NCBI GenBank assembly: GCA_035529405.1
Contig: DATKWV010000014.1
Location: 1 to 13,170 of the forward strand
DNA length: 13,170 nt
From: DATKWV01 sp035529405
Lineage (GTDB): Bacteria > Planctomycetota > Phycisphaerae > Sedimentisphaerales > Anaerobacaceae
Reading direction: 5' to 3'
Every line of letters starts with the position of its first letter. Within the stretch, counting starts at the first letter, position 1. Below are positions 8,515 to 13,170 of the stretch, in pieces. The notes beneath the pieces are model-generated. The model had not been told where the DNA came from and did no database searches. It saw only the letters and a list, made by a program, of their open reading frames with translations. Both the position numbers and the translations under genes were made by a program.

Positions 8515-9384
8515 ATGGCCGAAGAAATAATCGGTATAATAGGCGGTACGGGGCTGGGCGATGCGCTGAGAGAACATATATCTGCAAGCGAATTGGCGGA
8601 TTTTGAAACGCCGTTCGGCAGCCCCAGCGAAAGCATAATGCTCGGCAGTATAGACGGCAGGAAAGTGGCATTTCTGAATCGTCACGGCCCGGGACATAAG
8701 CTTTCGCCAGCTACTATTCCGTATGCTGCAAATATATTCGCACTGAAAAAATGCGGGGCAACGACCCTGATAGCAACCGGTGCCGCCGGTTCGCTTCGGG
8801 CTGAAATTGCGCCGGGGGATTTGGTTATCGTCAGCCAGTTTATCGACAAGACATTCAAACGGACAGCCAGCTTCTTCAACAGCTACGGGGCCGTACACTG
8901 TGAAATGGCGCAGCCCGTATGCGAACGGCTGGGCGGCAAGATTATCGAAACAGGCCGGCACCTGCAAATAGAGATACATCCCAAAGGCTGTTACGTTTGT
9001 ATGGAAGGGCCCCAGTTTTCCACACAGGCGGAATCACAAATGCACCGGCAGTGGGGGGCGGACGTTGTGGGTATGACCGCTATGCCGGAAGCGAAATTAG
9101 CAAGAGAAGCGCAAATGTGCTATGCACTTGTAGCTTTAGTCAGTGATTACGACTCCTGGCAGGCGCACGAGACAAATAAACAAACTCTGCTGGAAGAGAT
9201 ACGGCACAATATGGACACAGCGGCAAATAATTGTATAGAGTTTATCAGGCAGATACTGAACACCAACAACGAATTAGTCTCGGGCAAATGCAGATGCCGA
9301 AAGAGTCTCGAACTGGCCGTATGGACACAACAACAGCAGATAAAGGCAAGTGACAGGAAAAAGCTTGCGGTGCTCTTTGAATAA
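8515..9384 (+). CDS. mtnP: S-methyl-5'-thioadenosine phosphorylase (MTAP)
   Basis: 289-residue cytoplasmic enzyme that splits 5'-methylthioadenosine with phosphate into adenine and 5-methylthioribose-1-phosphate, in methionine and adenine salvage. Visible signatures: GGTGLGD (10-16) and NRHGPGH (55-61) for phosphate binding, TGAAGSL (88-94), MEGPQFST (163-170), GMTAMPE (187-192) and SDYDSW (210-215) with two Asp residues that contact the base. The Asp pair favours adenine over 6-oxopurines. The C-terminal CRCRKSLELAVWT extension (259-271) occurs in some bacterial MTAPs. ATG 8515 is chosen because TAGGAAAGAGG ends 8 bases upstream and the protein then begins directly with the first beta-strand. 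A longer frame from 8377 overlaps the previous gene and adds no family sequence. The 28-base gap implies co-transcription with the GH78 gene. Methylthioinosine phosphorylase is the main alternative. Confidence 0.9.
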   Translation: MAEEIIGIIGGTGLGDALREHISASELADFETPFGSPSESIMLGSIDGRKVAFLNRHGPGHKLSPATIPYAANIFALKKCGATTLIATGAAGSLRAEIAPGDLVIVSQFIDKTFKRTASFFNSYGAVHCEMAQPVCERLGGKIIETGRHLQIEIHPKGCYVCMEGPQFSTQAESQMHRQWGADVVGMTAMPEAKLAREAQMCYALVALVSDYDSWQAHETNKQTLLEEIRHNMDTAANNCIEFIRQILNTNNELVSGKCRCRKSLELAVWTQQQQIKASDRKKLAVLFE

Positions 9385-9433
9385 TCCGATGCTTACAACG
9401 TCAAATGCCTTATACTGCAGAACAAACTCATCG

Positions 9434-10498
9434 CTAAAGTATCAGCATGGCATCGCCATAGGAATAAAACCGGTAACGCTGGTTTATGGCGTGACGGTAG
9501 GCGGTGAGGATGTTGTCAAGGCCGGCAAAAGCAGCTGCCAGGGCAAGCAGGGTCGATTTTGGCAGGTGAAAGTTGGTTACCAGGGCGTCAACGATTTTGA
9601 AATTATAGCCGGGTGTGATGAACAAATCCGTTTTACCCCCGCCAGCCTTTACCCTTGATGCCGCTGCCGCCGTCTCCAGCGCCCGAACACAGGTGGTTCC
9701 GACAGCGATGACCCGGTGACGGTTTTTTTTCGCAGAGTTTATTATAGCGGCGTTCTCCTGGTCCACCGAAAATTGCTCACAGTGGATCTTGTGGTCGGCA
9801 AGGTTTTCAGCGGTTATCGGTCTGAAGGTGCCCGGGCCTACGTGCAGCGTAATAAAGGCAAAATTTATGCCCTGGCTGCTGAGCTTGCGGATTAACGATT
9901 TAGTAAAGTGCAGGCCCGCTGTGGGTGCGGCAACGGCACCGGTTTTGCGGGCGTAAACGGTCTGGTAGCGGAGCTTGTCAGCGGCCCAATCGGGCCAGGG
10001 ATACGGGCGCTTTATATAAGGCGGCAGGGGCGCAAAGCCAATTTGGCCAAGTATCCGGCCGGCACAGCTATGTGCTGCGCGGCTGTCCTGTTCTATTCTC
10101 AGAAGGCAATTACCGTTGTCGCTTTTCTCGAGTATTGTTGCCGGCAAGGGCGAGCGTGAGGATTTTTTCTGCAGGTATATCGTCTCGCCGGTTCTTACTT
10201 TTCGCAGACCTTTGAGCATAACCTGCCAGGTGCCGGGGCCGATTTCGCAAAGAAACAGCCCCTCCAGGGCCGCGCCGGTGGCGCGTCGGGCGTAAAAACG
10301 GGCCGGCAGCACCTTTGTATCGTTGAGAACAAGACAGTCGCCACGTAACAGGAACCGTCGTAAATACTGGAATTTGCTGTCGGTCAGCAGACCGCCGCAC
10401 CGGTTCAACACCAACAGTCGCCCGGCACTGCGAACGCGGACCGGATGCTGGGCAATCAGCTTCGGAGGAAGATGATAGTTCAGCATATACGTTTTCAT
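9434..10498 (-). CDS. queA: S-adenosylmethionine:tRNA ribosyltransferase-isomerase QueA
   Basis: 354-residue cytoplasmic enzyme that transfers and isomerises the ribosyl group of S-adenosylmethionine onto preQ1-modified tRNA, giving epoxyqueuosine and releasing adenine and methionine. Family signatures run the full length: YHLPPKLIAQHP (8-19), NDTKVLPAR (59-67), TGAVAAPTAGLHFT (186-199), LHVGPGTFRP (218-227), HKIHCEQF (236-243), VGTTCVRALE (266-275), TDLFITPGYNF (290-300), VDALVTNFHLPKSTLL (303-318) and YRFYSYGDAM (342-351). Length is normal for QueA. No Shine-Dalgarno is evident before ATG 10498; Met5 is an alternative start. The stop (TAG, 9434-9436) is 49 bases from the stop of the convergent phosphorylase gene, and no terminator hairpin was seen between them. 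QueG, which uses the QueA product, is encoded at 1-641 on the same strand. Confidence 0.96.
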   Translation of the reverse strand: MKTYMLNYHLPPKLIAQHPVRVRSAGRLLVLNRCGGLLTDSKFQYLRRFLLRGDCLVLNDTKVLPARFYARRATGAALEGLFLCEIGPGTWQVMLKGLRKVRTGETIYLQKKSSRSPLPATILEKSDNGNCLLRIEQDSRAAHSCAGRILGQIGFAPLPPYIKRPYPWPDWAADKLRYQTVYARKTGAVAAPTAGLHFTKSLIRKLSSQGINFAFITLHVGPGTFRPITAENLADHKIHCEQFSVDQENAAIINSAKKNRHRVIAVGTTCVRALETAAAASRVKAGGGKTDLFITPGYNFKIVDALVTNFHLPKSTLLALAAAFAGLDNILTAYRHAINQRYRFYSYGDAMLIL

Positions 10499-10819
10499 AA
10501 TTGAAAGTTATCAGACTGTTGAAGAAATGACAAAAAAAAATTCAATAGAATCATAACCAAAATTTCGATGCTCGGGATTTTTCCAAGTTCCGTCTTTGCC
10601 GGCAAAAGAGTAACTGAAAACCGTCTTGAGCAGAAAAAAAACAGTATCTTTTGAACACCGGACGGGCAGGCGGGTCGGCAATCACTTTTTAGAACTGCAG
10701 CAGAACCGGGTAGTTATTCAGATATTGACAATTTGGCACAAAAGCAGCCCACTGATGCGGCCGATTCTCAGACTCAGGGTCACTTGAAAACAGGGTTTCA
10801 AGGAAAAAAGGAAAGGCTG
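10499..10819 (+). other. 321-base intergenic region between queA and the small ORF
   Basis: No convincing gene was found. The stretch contains A-runs near 10531-10540 and 10634-10641, a short palindrome TTTGCCGGCAAA near 10600, and a TTGACA at 10725-10730 without a matching -10. A frame opens with TTG 10733 and reads into the small protein, but the ATG at 10820 has the better ribosome binding site. The region should hold the promoters of both divergent genes, but none can be called firmly apart from the weak sigma-54-like site listed separately. Confidence 0.6.
10734..10748 (+). promoter_or_regulatory. Possible sigma-54 (-24/-12) promoter
   Basis: TTGGCAC at 10733-10739 is a good -24 element. 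GC at 10747-10748 lies exactly 10 bases after the GG, which is the sigma-54 spacing. The -12 element reads CAGC rather than TTGC, so the match is partial. The predicted start, near 10760, would give a leader of about 60 bases for the small ORF at 10820. Confidence 0.2.
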
Positions 10820-11017
10820 ATGGCCCCGAGACAACATTTCGAGCAAACAGTTACATCAATAGCGGTTCTGGACAGGAATGAACTGACCAAACGCATCAGG
10901 AATTTCAAAGGAAGATTCAAGCTGGATTTTACAGAGGACTACCTGAATAATCTCAGTCTCGAGCGGTTACGGCACATACTGCTGGCGGCGTTAATAAACG
11001 CCAAATGTGGCCATTAA
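10820..11017 (+). CDS. Small protein of unknown function (65 residues)
   Basis: I do not recognise this as a named family. The ATG at 10820 follows AAGGAAAGG (10808-10816), an acceptable ribosome binding site, and is preferred over a TTG at 10733 that would add 29 low-complexity residues. The product is basic and probably helical, with no signal peptide or membrane segment. Its core runs from LTKRIRNFKGRF (about residues 23-34) through DFTEDYLNNLS (36-46) to LERLRHILLAALINA (47-61), and it ends in KCGH. The alternating charged and hydrophobic pattern looks like a real folded domain rather than chance coding, and could mediate protein or nucleic-acid contacts. The gene stands alone on its strand and is followed 30 bases later by a strong terminator, which supports expression. 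Confidence 0.6.
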   Translation: MAPRQHFEQTVTSIAVLDRNELTKRIRNFKGRFKLDFTEDYLNNLSLERLRHILLAALINAKCGH

Positions 11018-11047
11018 AAAACGACCTTTGGTACAATTTTGGCAATA

Positions 11048-11081
11048 AAAAGGCCGGTATGCTGTTTGATACCGGCCTTTT
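11048..11081. terminator. Bidirectional intrinsic terminator
   Basis: Perfect 13-bp inverted repeat, AAAAGGCCGGTAT and its complement, around an 8-base loop (11061-11068). Both ends give T-rich tails: TTTTAT on the plus strand and five T on the minus strand. It lies between the convergent small ORF (stop 11017) and the prepilin gene (stop 11098-11100), so it can end both transcripts. Confidence 0.9.
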
Positions 11082-11097
11082 ATATTAAGCTCAACTA

Positions 11098-11949
11098 CTA
11101 CGGTTCTTTGGCGTAAGCCTTCATCCCGTACATCCAGTGGTCCGGGTTATCCCATACCGTGGGAGTCGTATAGGCAACCCACCATCTGAGGTGCCACATC
11201 ACCTCCCAGCATTCCTTAAGTCCGACAGGTCTTACGGAAGAATCCAAAAACAGGAAGTTTGTGGATCCACCGTGACGATTAACGCAGACGTTTTTTACGC
11301 CGTCTATGTGGCCGCTTGGGCTAAAATCGGCCTCATATTCGGGAGGTATGTTTGAGTTGAAGACCCAAAAATCAATCCACAGAGAGTCGCCAAGGAAAGG
11401 AATCTGCCCCGCATTTTTGGGATTCTCGACTCCCATTACAAATTCGTTCCCCACGCCTATAGTAGAACCGGATGGAGGACAACAAGCAAATATGTTGATG
11501 CCGTAGCTTCCGTAGCTTCCCGCCAGAGATACGGGGTAGCTCCCTTGTGTTCCTAGGAACTGGCCCCAGGCGCAGAACGTGCCATGGGCGCCCGTGTCAG
11601 ATAGTACGCCATTGACAAGTTTCTGACCCGGAGTCATGGCGGTAGGGCAGCAAATTATGTCATTATTGTCGTAATACACTCTGAGACAATCAAACCAGCG
11701 CTCGCCGCGTAGAACAGTTCCAGGGATAGGCCGTGGGCCAGTGTAATAGCCGGGCGGGCGCTTGCCATTGTTGTCCTGGGCATACATACTCATGCAAGCG
11801 GCCATCTGCTTCAGGTTGCTAAGGCAAATCACGGCCCTTGCCTTGGCCCTTACCTGTGCCAGCGCCGGCATTAATATGGCCATTAACAGCGCAATAATCG
11901 AAATTACCACCAATAATTCAATCAACGTGAACGCTTGTTTCTTTCTCAT
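11098..11949 (-). CDS. Type IV prepilin-like protein with H-X9-D(S/G) C-terminal motif
   Basis: 283-residue pseudopilin-type protein of the large planctomycete family. Residues 1-30 are a class III signal: a short basic leader (MRKKQA), then FTLIELLVV with the conserved Glu, then a hydrophobic helix to LMPAL. Prepilin peptidase would cut between Ala6 and Phe7; Ala replaces the usual Gly at -1. The rest is an extracytoplasmic globular domain with several Cys (Cys100, Cys101, Cys156, Cys157) that could form disulfides. Near the end, RHGGSTNFLFLDSSVRPV (225-242) matches the processing-associated H-X9-DG motif, with Ser instead of Gly after Asp236. The start at 11949 is chosen because AAGGAG (11954-11959) lies 4 bases upstream; a GTG at 11967 would add six residues and cover that site. 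Such genes are numerous in planctomycetes and their precise role in surface fibres or secretion is unknown. Confidence 0.88.
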   Translation of the reverse strand: MRKKQAFTLIELLVVISIIALLMAILMPALAQVRAKARAVICLSNLKQMAACMSMYAQDNNGKRPPGYYTGPRPIPGTVLRGERWFDCLRVYYDNNDIICCPTAMTPGQKLVNGVLSDTGAHGTFCAWGQFLGTQGSYPVSLAGSYGSYGINIFACCPPSGSTIGVGNEFVMGVENPKNAGQIPFLGDSLWIDFWVFNSNIPPEYEADFSPSGHIDGVKNVCVNRHGGSTNFLFLDSSVRPVGLKECWEVMWHLRWWVAYTTPTVWDNPDHWMYGMKAYAKEP

Positions 11950-12231
11950 ACTGCTCCTTCCTTCCACAAAAACTGTTTTGTTCTTTTACCTCTATGAATT
12001 AAGATGCGCAAAATGCCGCGCCTGTTCCGTTAATTTTTTAATTTATTTTGCCGCCAAATCAGTATTTTTTCGGCTTATTGCTATAACAACTTAAGCAGAC
12101 AACAATTATGTGCGCGGCACTGTCACGTTTTTTGAAGAAAATCCTGTCATCCGAACAGTTGCCTTTGCCTCCTCTTGAACAGGTAAACACACAACCGCGT
12201 ATCTCGGTTTCGCAACGAAAGCCAAAACCGC
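11950..12231 (-). other. Long leader of the prepilin gene
   Basis: About 275 bases lie between the predicted transcription start (about 12225) and ATG 11949, with no convincing ORF. The 5' end can fold through CGGTTT and AAACCG. TGCCGCGC (12112-12119 read on minus) and GCGCGGCA (12014-12021 read on minus) can pair over 8 GC-rich bases. An AGAGGAGG near 12170 looks like a ribosome site, but only a 14-codon frame (MTGFSSKNV...) begins 17 bases after it. The leader may control translation or RNA stability; no known riboswitch class was recognised. Confidence 0.4.
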
Positions 12232-12260
12232 ACTATACACTAATGTCGTTTTCTTTGCAA
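12232..12260 (-). promoter_or_regulatory. Predicted sigma-70-type promoter of the prepilin gene
   Basis: On the minus strand, TTGCAA (12255-12260) and TATAGT (12232-12237) are separated by exactly 17 bases. The -35 hexamer is identical to that of the orphan RNA promoter at 12528-12555. It is the best promoter found upstream of the pilin. Confidence 0.6.
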
Positions 12261-12381
12261 GCATAAAATCAGGTTAAATTTTTATACGGCTGAAATCAAA
12301 CAGTCTGTAAGGCTGACGGGTGAGCATTTGAGTTTGGAACAGGATTGGCCAGGGGCGCAGGCCTTTGCGGCAGACCCAGCC

Positions 12382-12415
12382 AAAAAAAAGACTGGAGCCT
12401 TTCAGGGCTCCAGTC
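12382..12415 (-). terminator. Intrinsic terminator of the orphan RNA
   Basis: A perfect 10-bp stem (12390-12399 with 12406-12415, GACTGGAGCC and its complement) with a 6-base loop. On the minus strand it is followed by eight T (12382-12389), a textbook rho-independent terminator. On the plus strand there is no T-run, so it works in one direction only. It lies 249 bases beyond the stop of the Rid-like gene and about 140 bases after a strong promoter. Confidence 0.88.
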
Positions 12416-12521
12416 GGTGTGAGACAGCATTTCATTAAGAAATATAGAGCGAACTTATAAGAATTTCCTGCTATCCCACGGAAACCAAAACGTTAAGAAG
12501 AAAAGAACGCTATCAACTTTC
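12382..12521 (-). ncRNA. Predicted orphan small RNA of about 140 nt
   Basis: A near-consensus promoter (12528-12555) and an intrinsic terminator (12382-12415) on the minus strand bound a stretch with no convincing ORF. The predicted transcript can fold. GATAGCGTT near its 5' end (12506-12514) pairs over 9 bases, with two G-U pairs, with AATGCTGTC just before the terminator (12423-12431). Inside this closing stem, TTTCC (12480-12484) and GGAAA (12464-12468) make an apical hairpin, with CTTA/TAAG below it, leaving large unpaired flanks. A closing stem with an open centre recalls 6S RNA, but the RNA is short and I see no sequence that assigns it to 6S, SRP, tmRNA or RNase P families. The ends are predictions, accurate to a few bases. 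Confidence 0.55.
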
Positions 12522-12527
12522 AATTTA

Positions 12528-12555
12528 ATTATAGGCAGTGTCGGACATATTGCAA
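12528..12555 (-). promoter_or_regulatory. Strong promoter of the orphan RNA
   Basis: Minus-strand TTGCAA (12550-12555), a 16-base spacer and a perfect TATAAT (12528-12533). Immediately upstream lies A-rich DNA of the UP-element kind (12558-12595). Predicted transcription start is about 12521. There is no downstream ORF before the terminator. Confidence 0.7.
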
Positions 12556-12557
12556 GC

Positions 12558-12633
12558 TTTTTTTGAGGTTTTTTTTGAATTTTTTGAAAATTTTTCAAGG
12601 ATGTGCGTTTTTCGCTCATTTTTCCGCTTTTTT
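12558..12633. repeat. Phased A-tracts (predicted curved DNA) upstream of the orphan RNA promoter
   Basis: Runs of 5-8 T on the plus strand, which are A on the minus strand, occur at 12558-12564, 12569-12576, 12580-12585 and 12591-12595, with centres about 10-11.5 bases apart. A second in-phase group lies at 12608-12612, 12619-12623 and 12628-12633. This spacing equals the helical repeat, so the DNA should be intrinsically bent. The first group abuts the -35 hexamer and could serve as an UP element. Confidence 0.7.
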
Positions 12634-12663
12634 GGCCTCATATTCCGGCCTTTGACGGCTTTT

Positions 12664-13170
12664 TTAGTTGCGAGGCATTGCCGCAGCTTCAATCTCGAAC
12701 AGCAGCTCAGGCCGGCATATATCGCAGATTGCAGTTACCCACGGCCATCCCACATCGCGTTTAACGTCGTTTAATACCTGCTCGACATCGGTGCTTTTGC
12801 AATAGGCTACAATCTGTACGACATCTTTATCTTCGCATCGCAGGTCGGTTAAAACGGCCCGCACATTCTCTATGGTGGTCCTTATCTGCGCAGCTATGTC
12901 GCCCTGGTGAATGGTGGCGCCGCTGACATCGATCGAAGCGGTTCCTGAAACAAAGACGGTCTGTCCCGCAGGCGTTATTGCTTTGGAAGCCCGAGAGAAG
13001 GCCGAGCCGTATTCAAGGGCGCAGCCCTGCCTGCCGCCTGCCTGAAGGTACTGGATTGACCCCCTCGGTTCCAGCACCGCCACAAGGTCCATCGCACAGG
13101 GCCCCCCATCGGCAAGGGCCAGCCCAATTCCCGTACTCGCAGGCATTGAGCGTTTCCCGGCCTTTCCAAT
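12664..13170 (-). CDS. Rid-superfamily, chorismatase/FkbO-like protein, C-terminal 168 residues (truncated by window edge)
   Basis: The frame is open to the window edge without a stop, and upstream codons continue into the edge, so the protein begins outside the window. The Met at 13146 is probably internal. The visible part has FVSGTASID (residues 73-81 of the fragment) and GDIAAQIRTTIENV (90-103), then ICRPELLFEIEA (151-162), the pattern of Rid-fold domains in the FkbO/Hyg5 chorismatase-like group. Classical RidA enamine/imine deaminases have an Arg in a PAR motif at the start of the last strand; here the aligned sequence is PWV, so that Arg is absent and deaminase activity is unlikely. Sequence before the Rid domain (TGIGLALADGGPCAMDLVAVLE) indicates a longer, two-domain protein. 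The chorismatase-like assignment is inference; an unassigned Rid protein is the alternative. TAA at 12664-12666 ends the gene next to the A-tract region. Confidence 0.7.
   Translation of the reverse strand: MGKAGKRSMPASTGIGLALADGGPCAMDLVAVLEPRGSIQYLQAGGRQGCALEYGSAFSRASKAITPAGQTVFVSGTASIDVSGATIHQGDIAAQIRTTIENVRAVLTDLRCEDKDVVQIVAYCKSTDVEQVLNDVKRDVGWPWVTAICDICRPELLFEIEAAAMPRN

Noticed and set aside
8515..10498. Functional link between the phosphorylase and QueA through SAM by-products
   Set aside because: QueA releases adenine and methionine, not methylthioadenosine, so the two enzymes do not share an intermediate. The genes are convergent and probably only neighbours.
10733..10819. TTG start giving a 94-residue form of the small protein
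   Set aside because: The added segment is low-complexity and no SD precedes the TTG, while ATG 10820 has AAGGAAAGG upstream. The TTG also lies in the possible promoter.
11950..11967. GTG start of the prepilin gene at 11967
   Set aside because: It would place the SD inside the coding region and put six extra residues before the normal short basic leader.
12382..12415. Reading the hairpin as only the terminator of the Rid-like gene
   Set aside because: It lies 249 bases past that stop and a near-consensus promoter intervenes. It may still catch read-through, but a separate RNA is the simpler reading.
12269..12433. Short minus-strand frame beginning MKCCLTPTG across the terminator
   Set aside because: It reads through the terminator stem and T-run, has no SD and no family features, so it is probably chance.
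12538..12774. 78-codon plus-strand frame rich in Phe
   Set aside because: It is produced by the T-rich A-tract region and overlaps the Rid-like gene antisense. The composition is low-complexity and there is no SD.

Overview
The window most likely comes from a planctomycete, probably a Phycisphaerae-like lineage. The evidence is a type IV prepilin-like protein with a C-terminal H-X9-D(S/G) motif, tandem Tat-exported Gfo/Idh/MocA oxidoreductases, and exported sugar isomerase-like proteins. This assignment is inferred from gene content; no rRNA or other taxonomic marker is present.

Layout. Positions 1-641 (minus) hold the N-terminal 213 residues of epoxyqueuosine reductase QueG, cut by the window edge. 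A 132-base divergent promoter region (642-773) separates it from a plus-strand operon of six genes (774-9384): a Tat-exported FucI/AraA-like isomerase, a Tat-exported hydroxypyruvate-isomerase-like TIM barrel, two tandem Tat-exported Gfo/Idh/MocA paralogs, a secreted GH78 alpha-L-rhamnosidase-like enzyme, and a cytoplasmic S-methyl-5'-thioadenosine phosphorylase. queA (9434-10498, minus) converges on this operon. A 65-residue unknown protein (10820-11017, plus) and a prepilin-like gene (11098-11949, minus) share a perfect 13-bp bidirectional terminator. The pilin has a good promoter about 280 bases upstream and a long leader. Between the pilin leader and a truncated Rid/chorismatase-like gene (12664-13170, minus) lies an orphan transcription unit with no convincing ORF: phased A-tracts, a near-consensus promoter and an intrinsic terminator, predicting an RNA of about 140 nt.

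How the genes may work together. The GH78 enzyme would release L-rhamnose or a related sugar outside the cytoplasm. The two oxidoreductases and two isomerase-type proteins carry twin-arginine signals, so they could act on the same sugar in the periplasm after folding with their cofactors. This resembles oxidation-based glycan breakdown rather than import followed by cytoplasmic isomerisation. QueA and QueG are consecutive enzymes of queuosine synthesis and lie on the same strand on either side of the sugar operon. The strongest candidates for something undescribed are the exported sugar-oxidation operon and the orphan small RNA unit.
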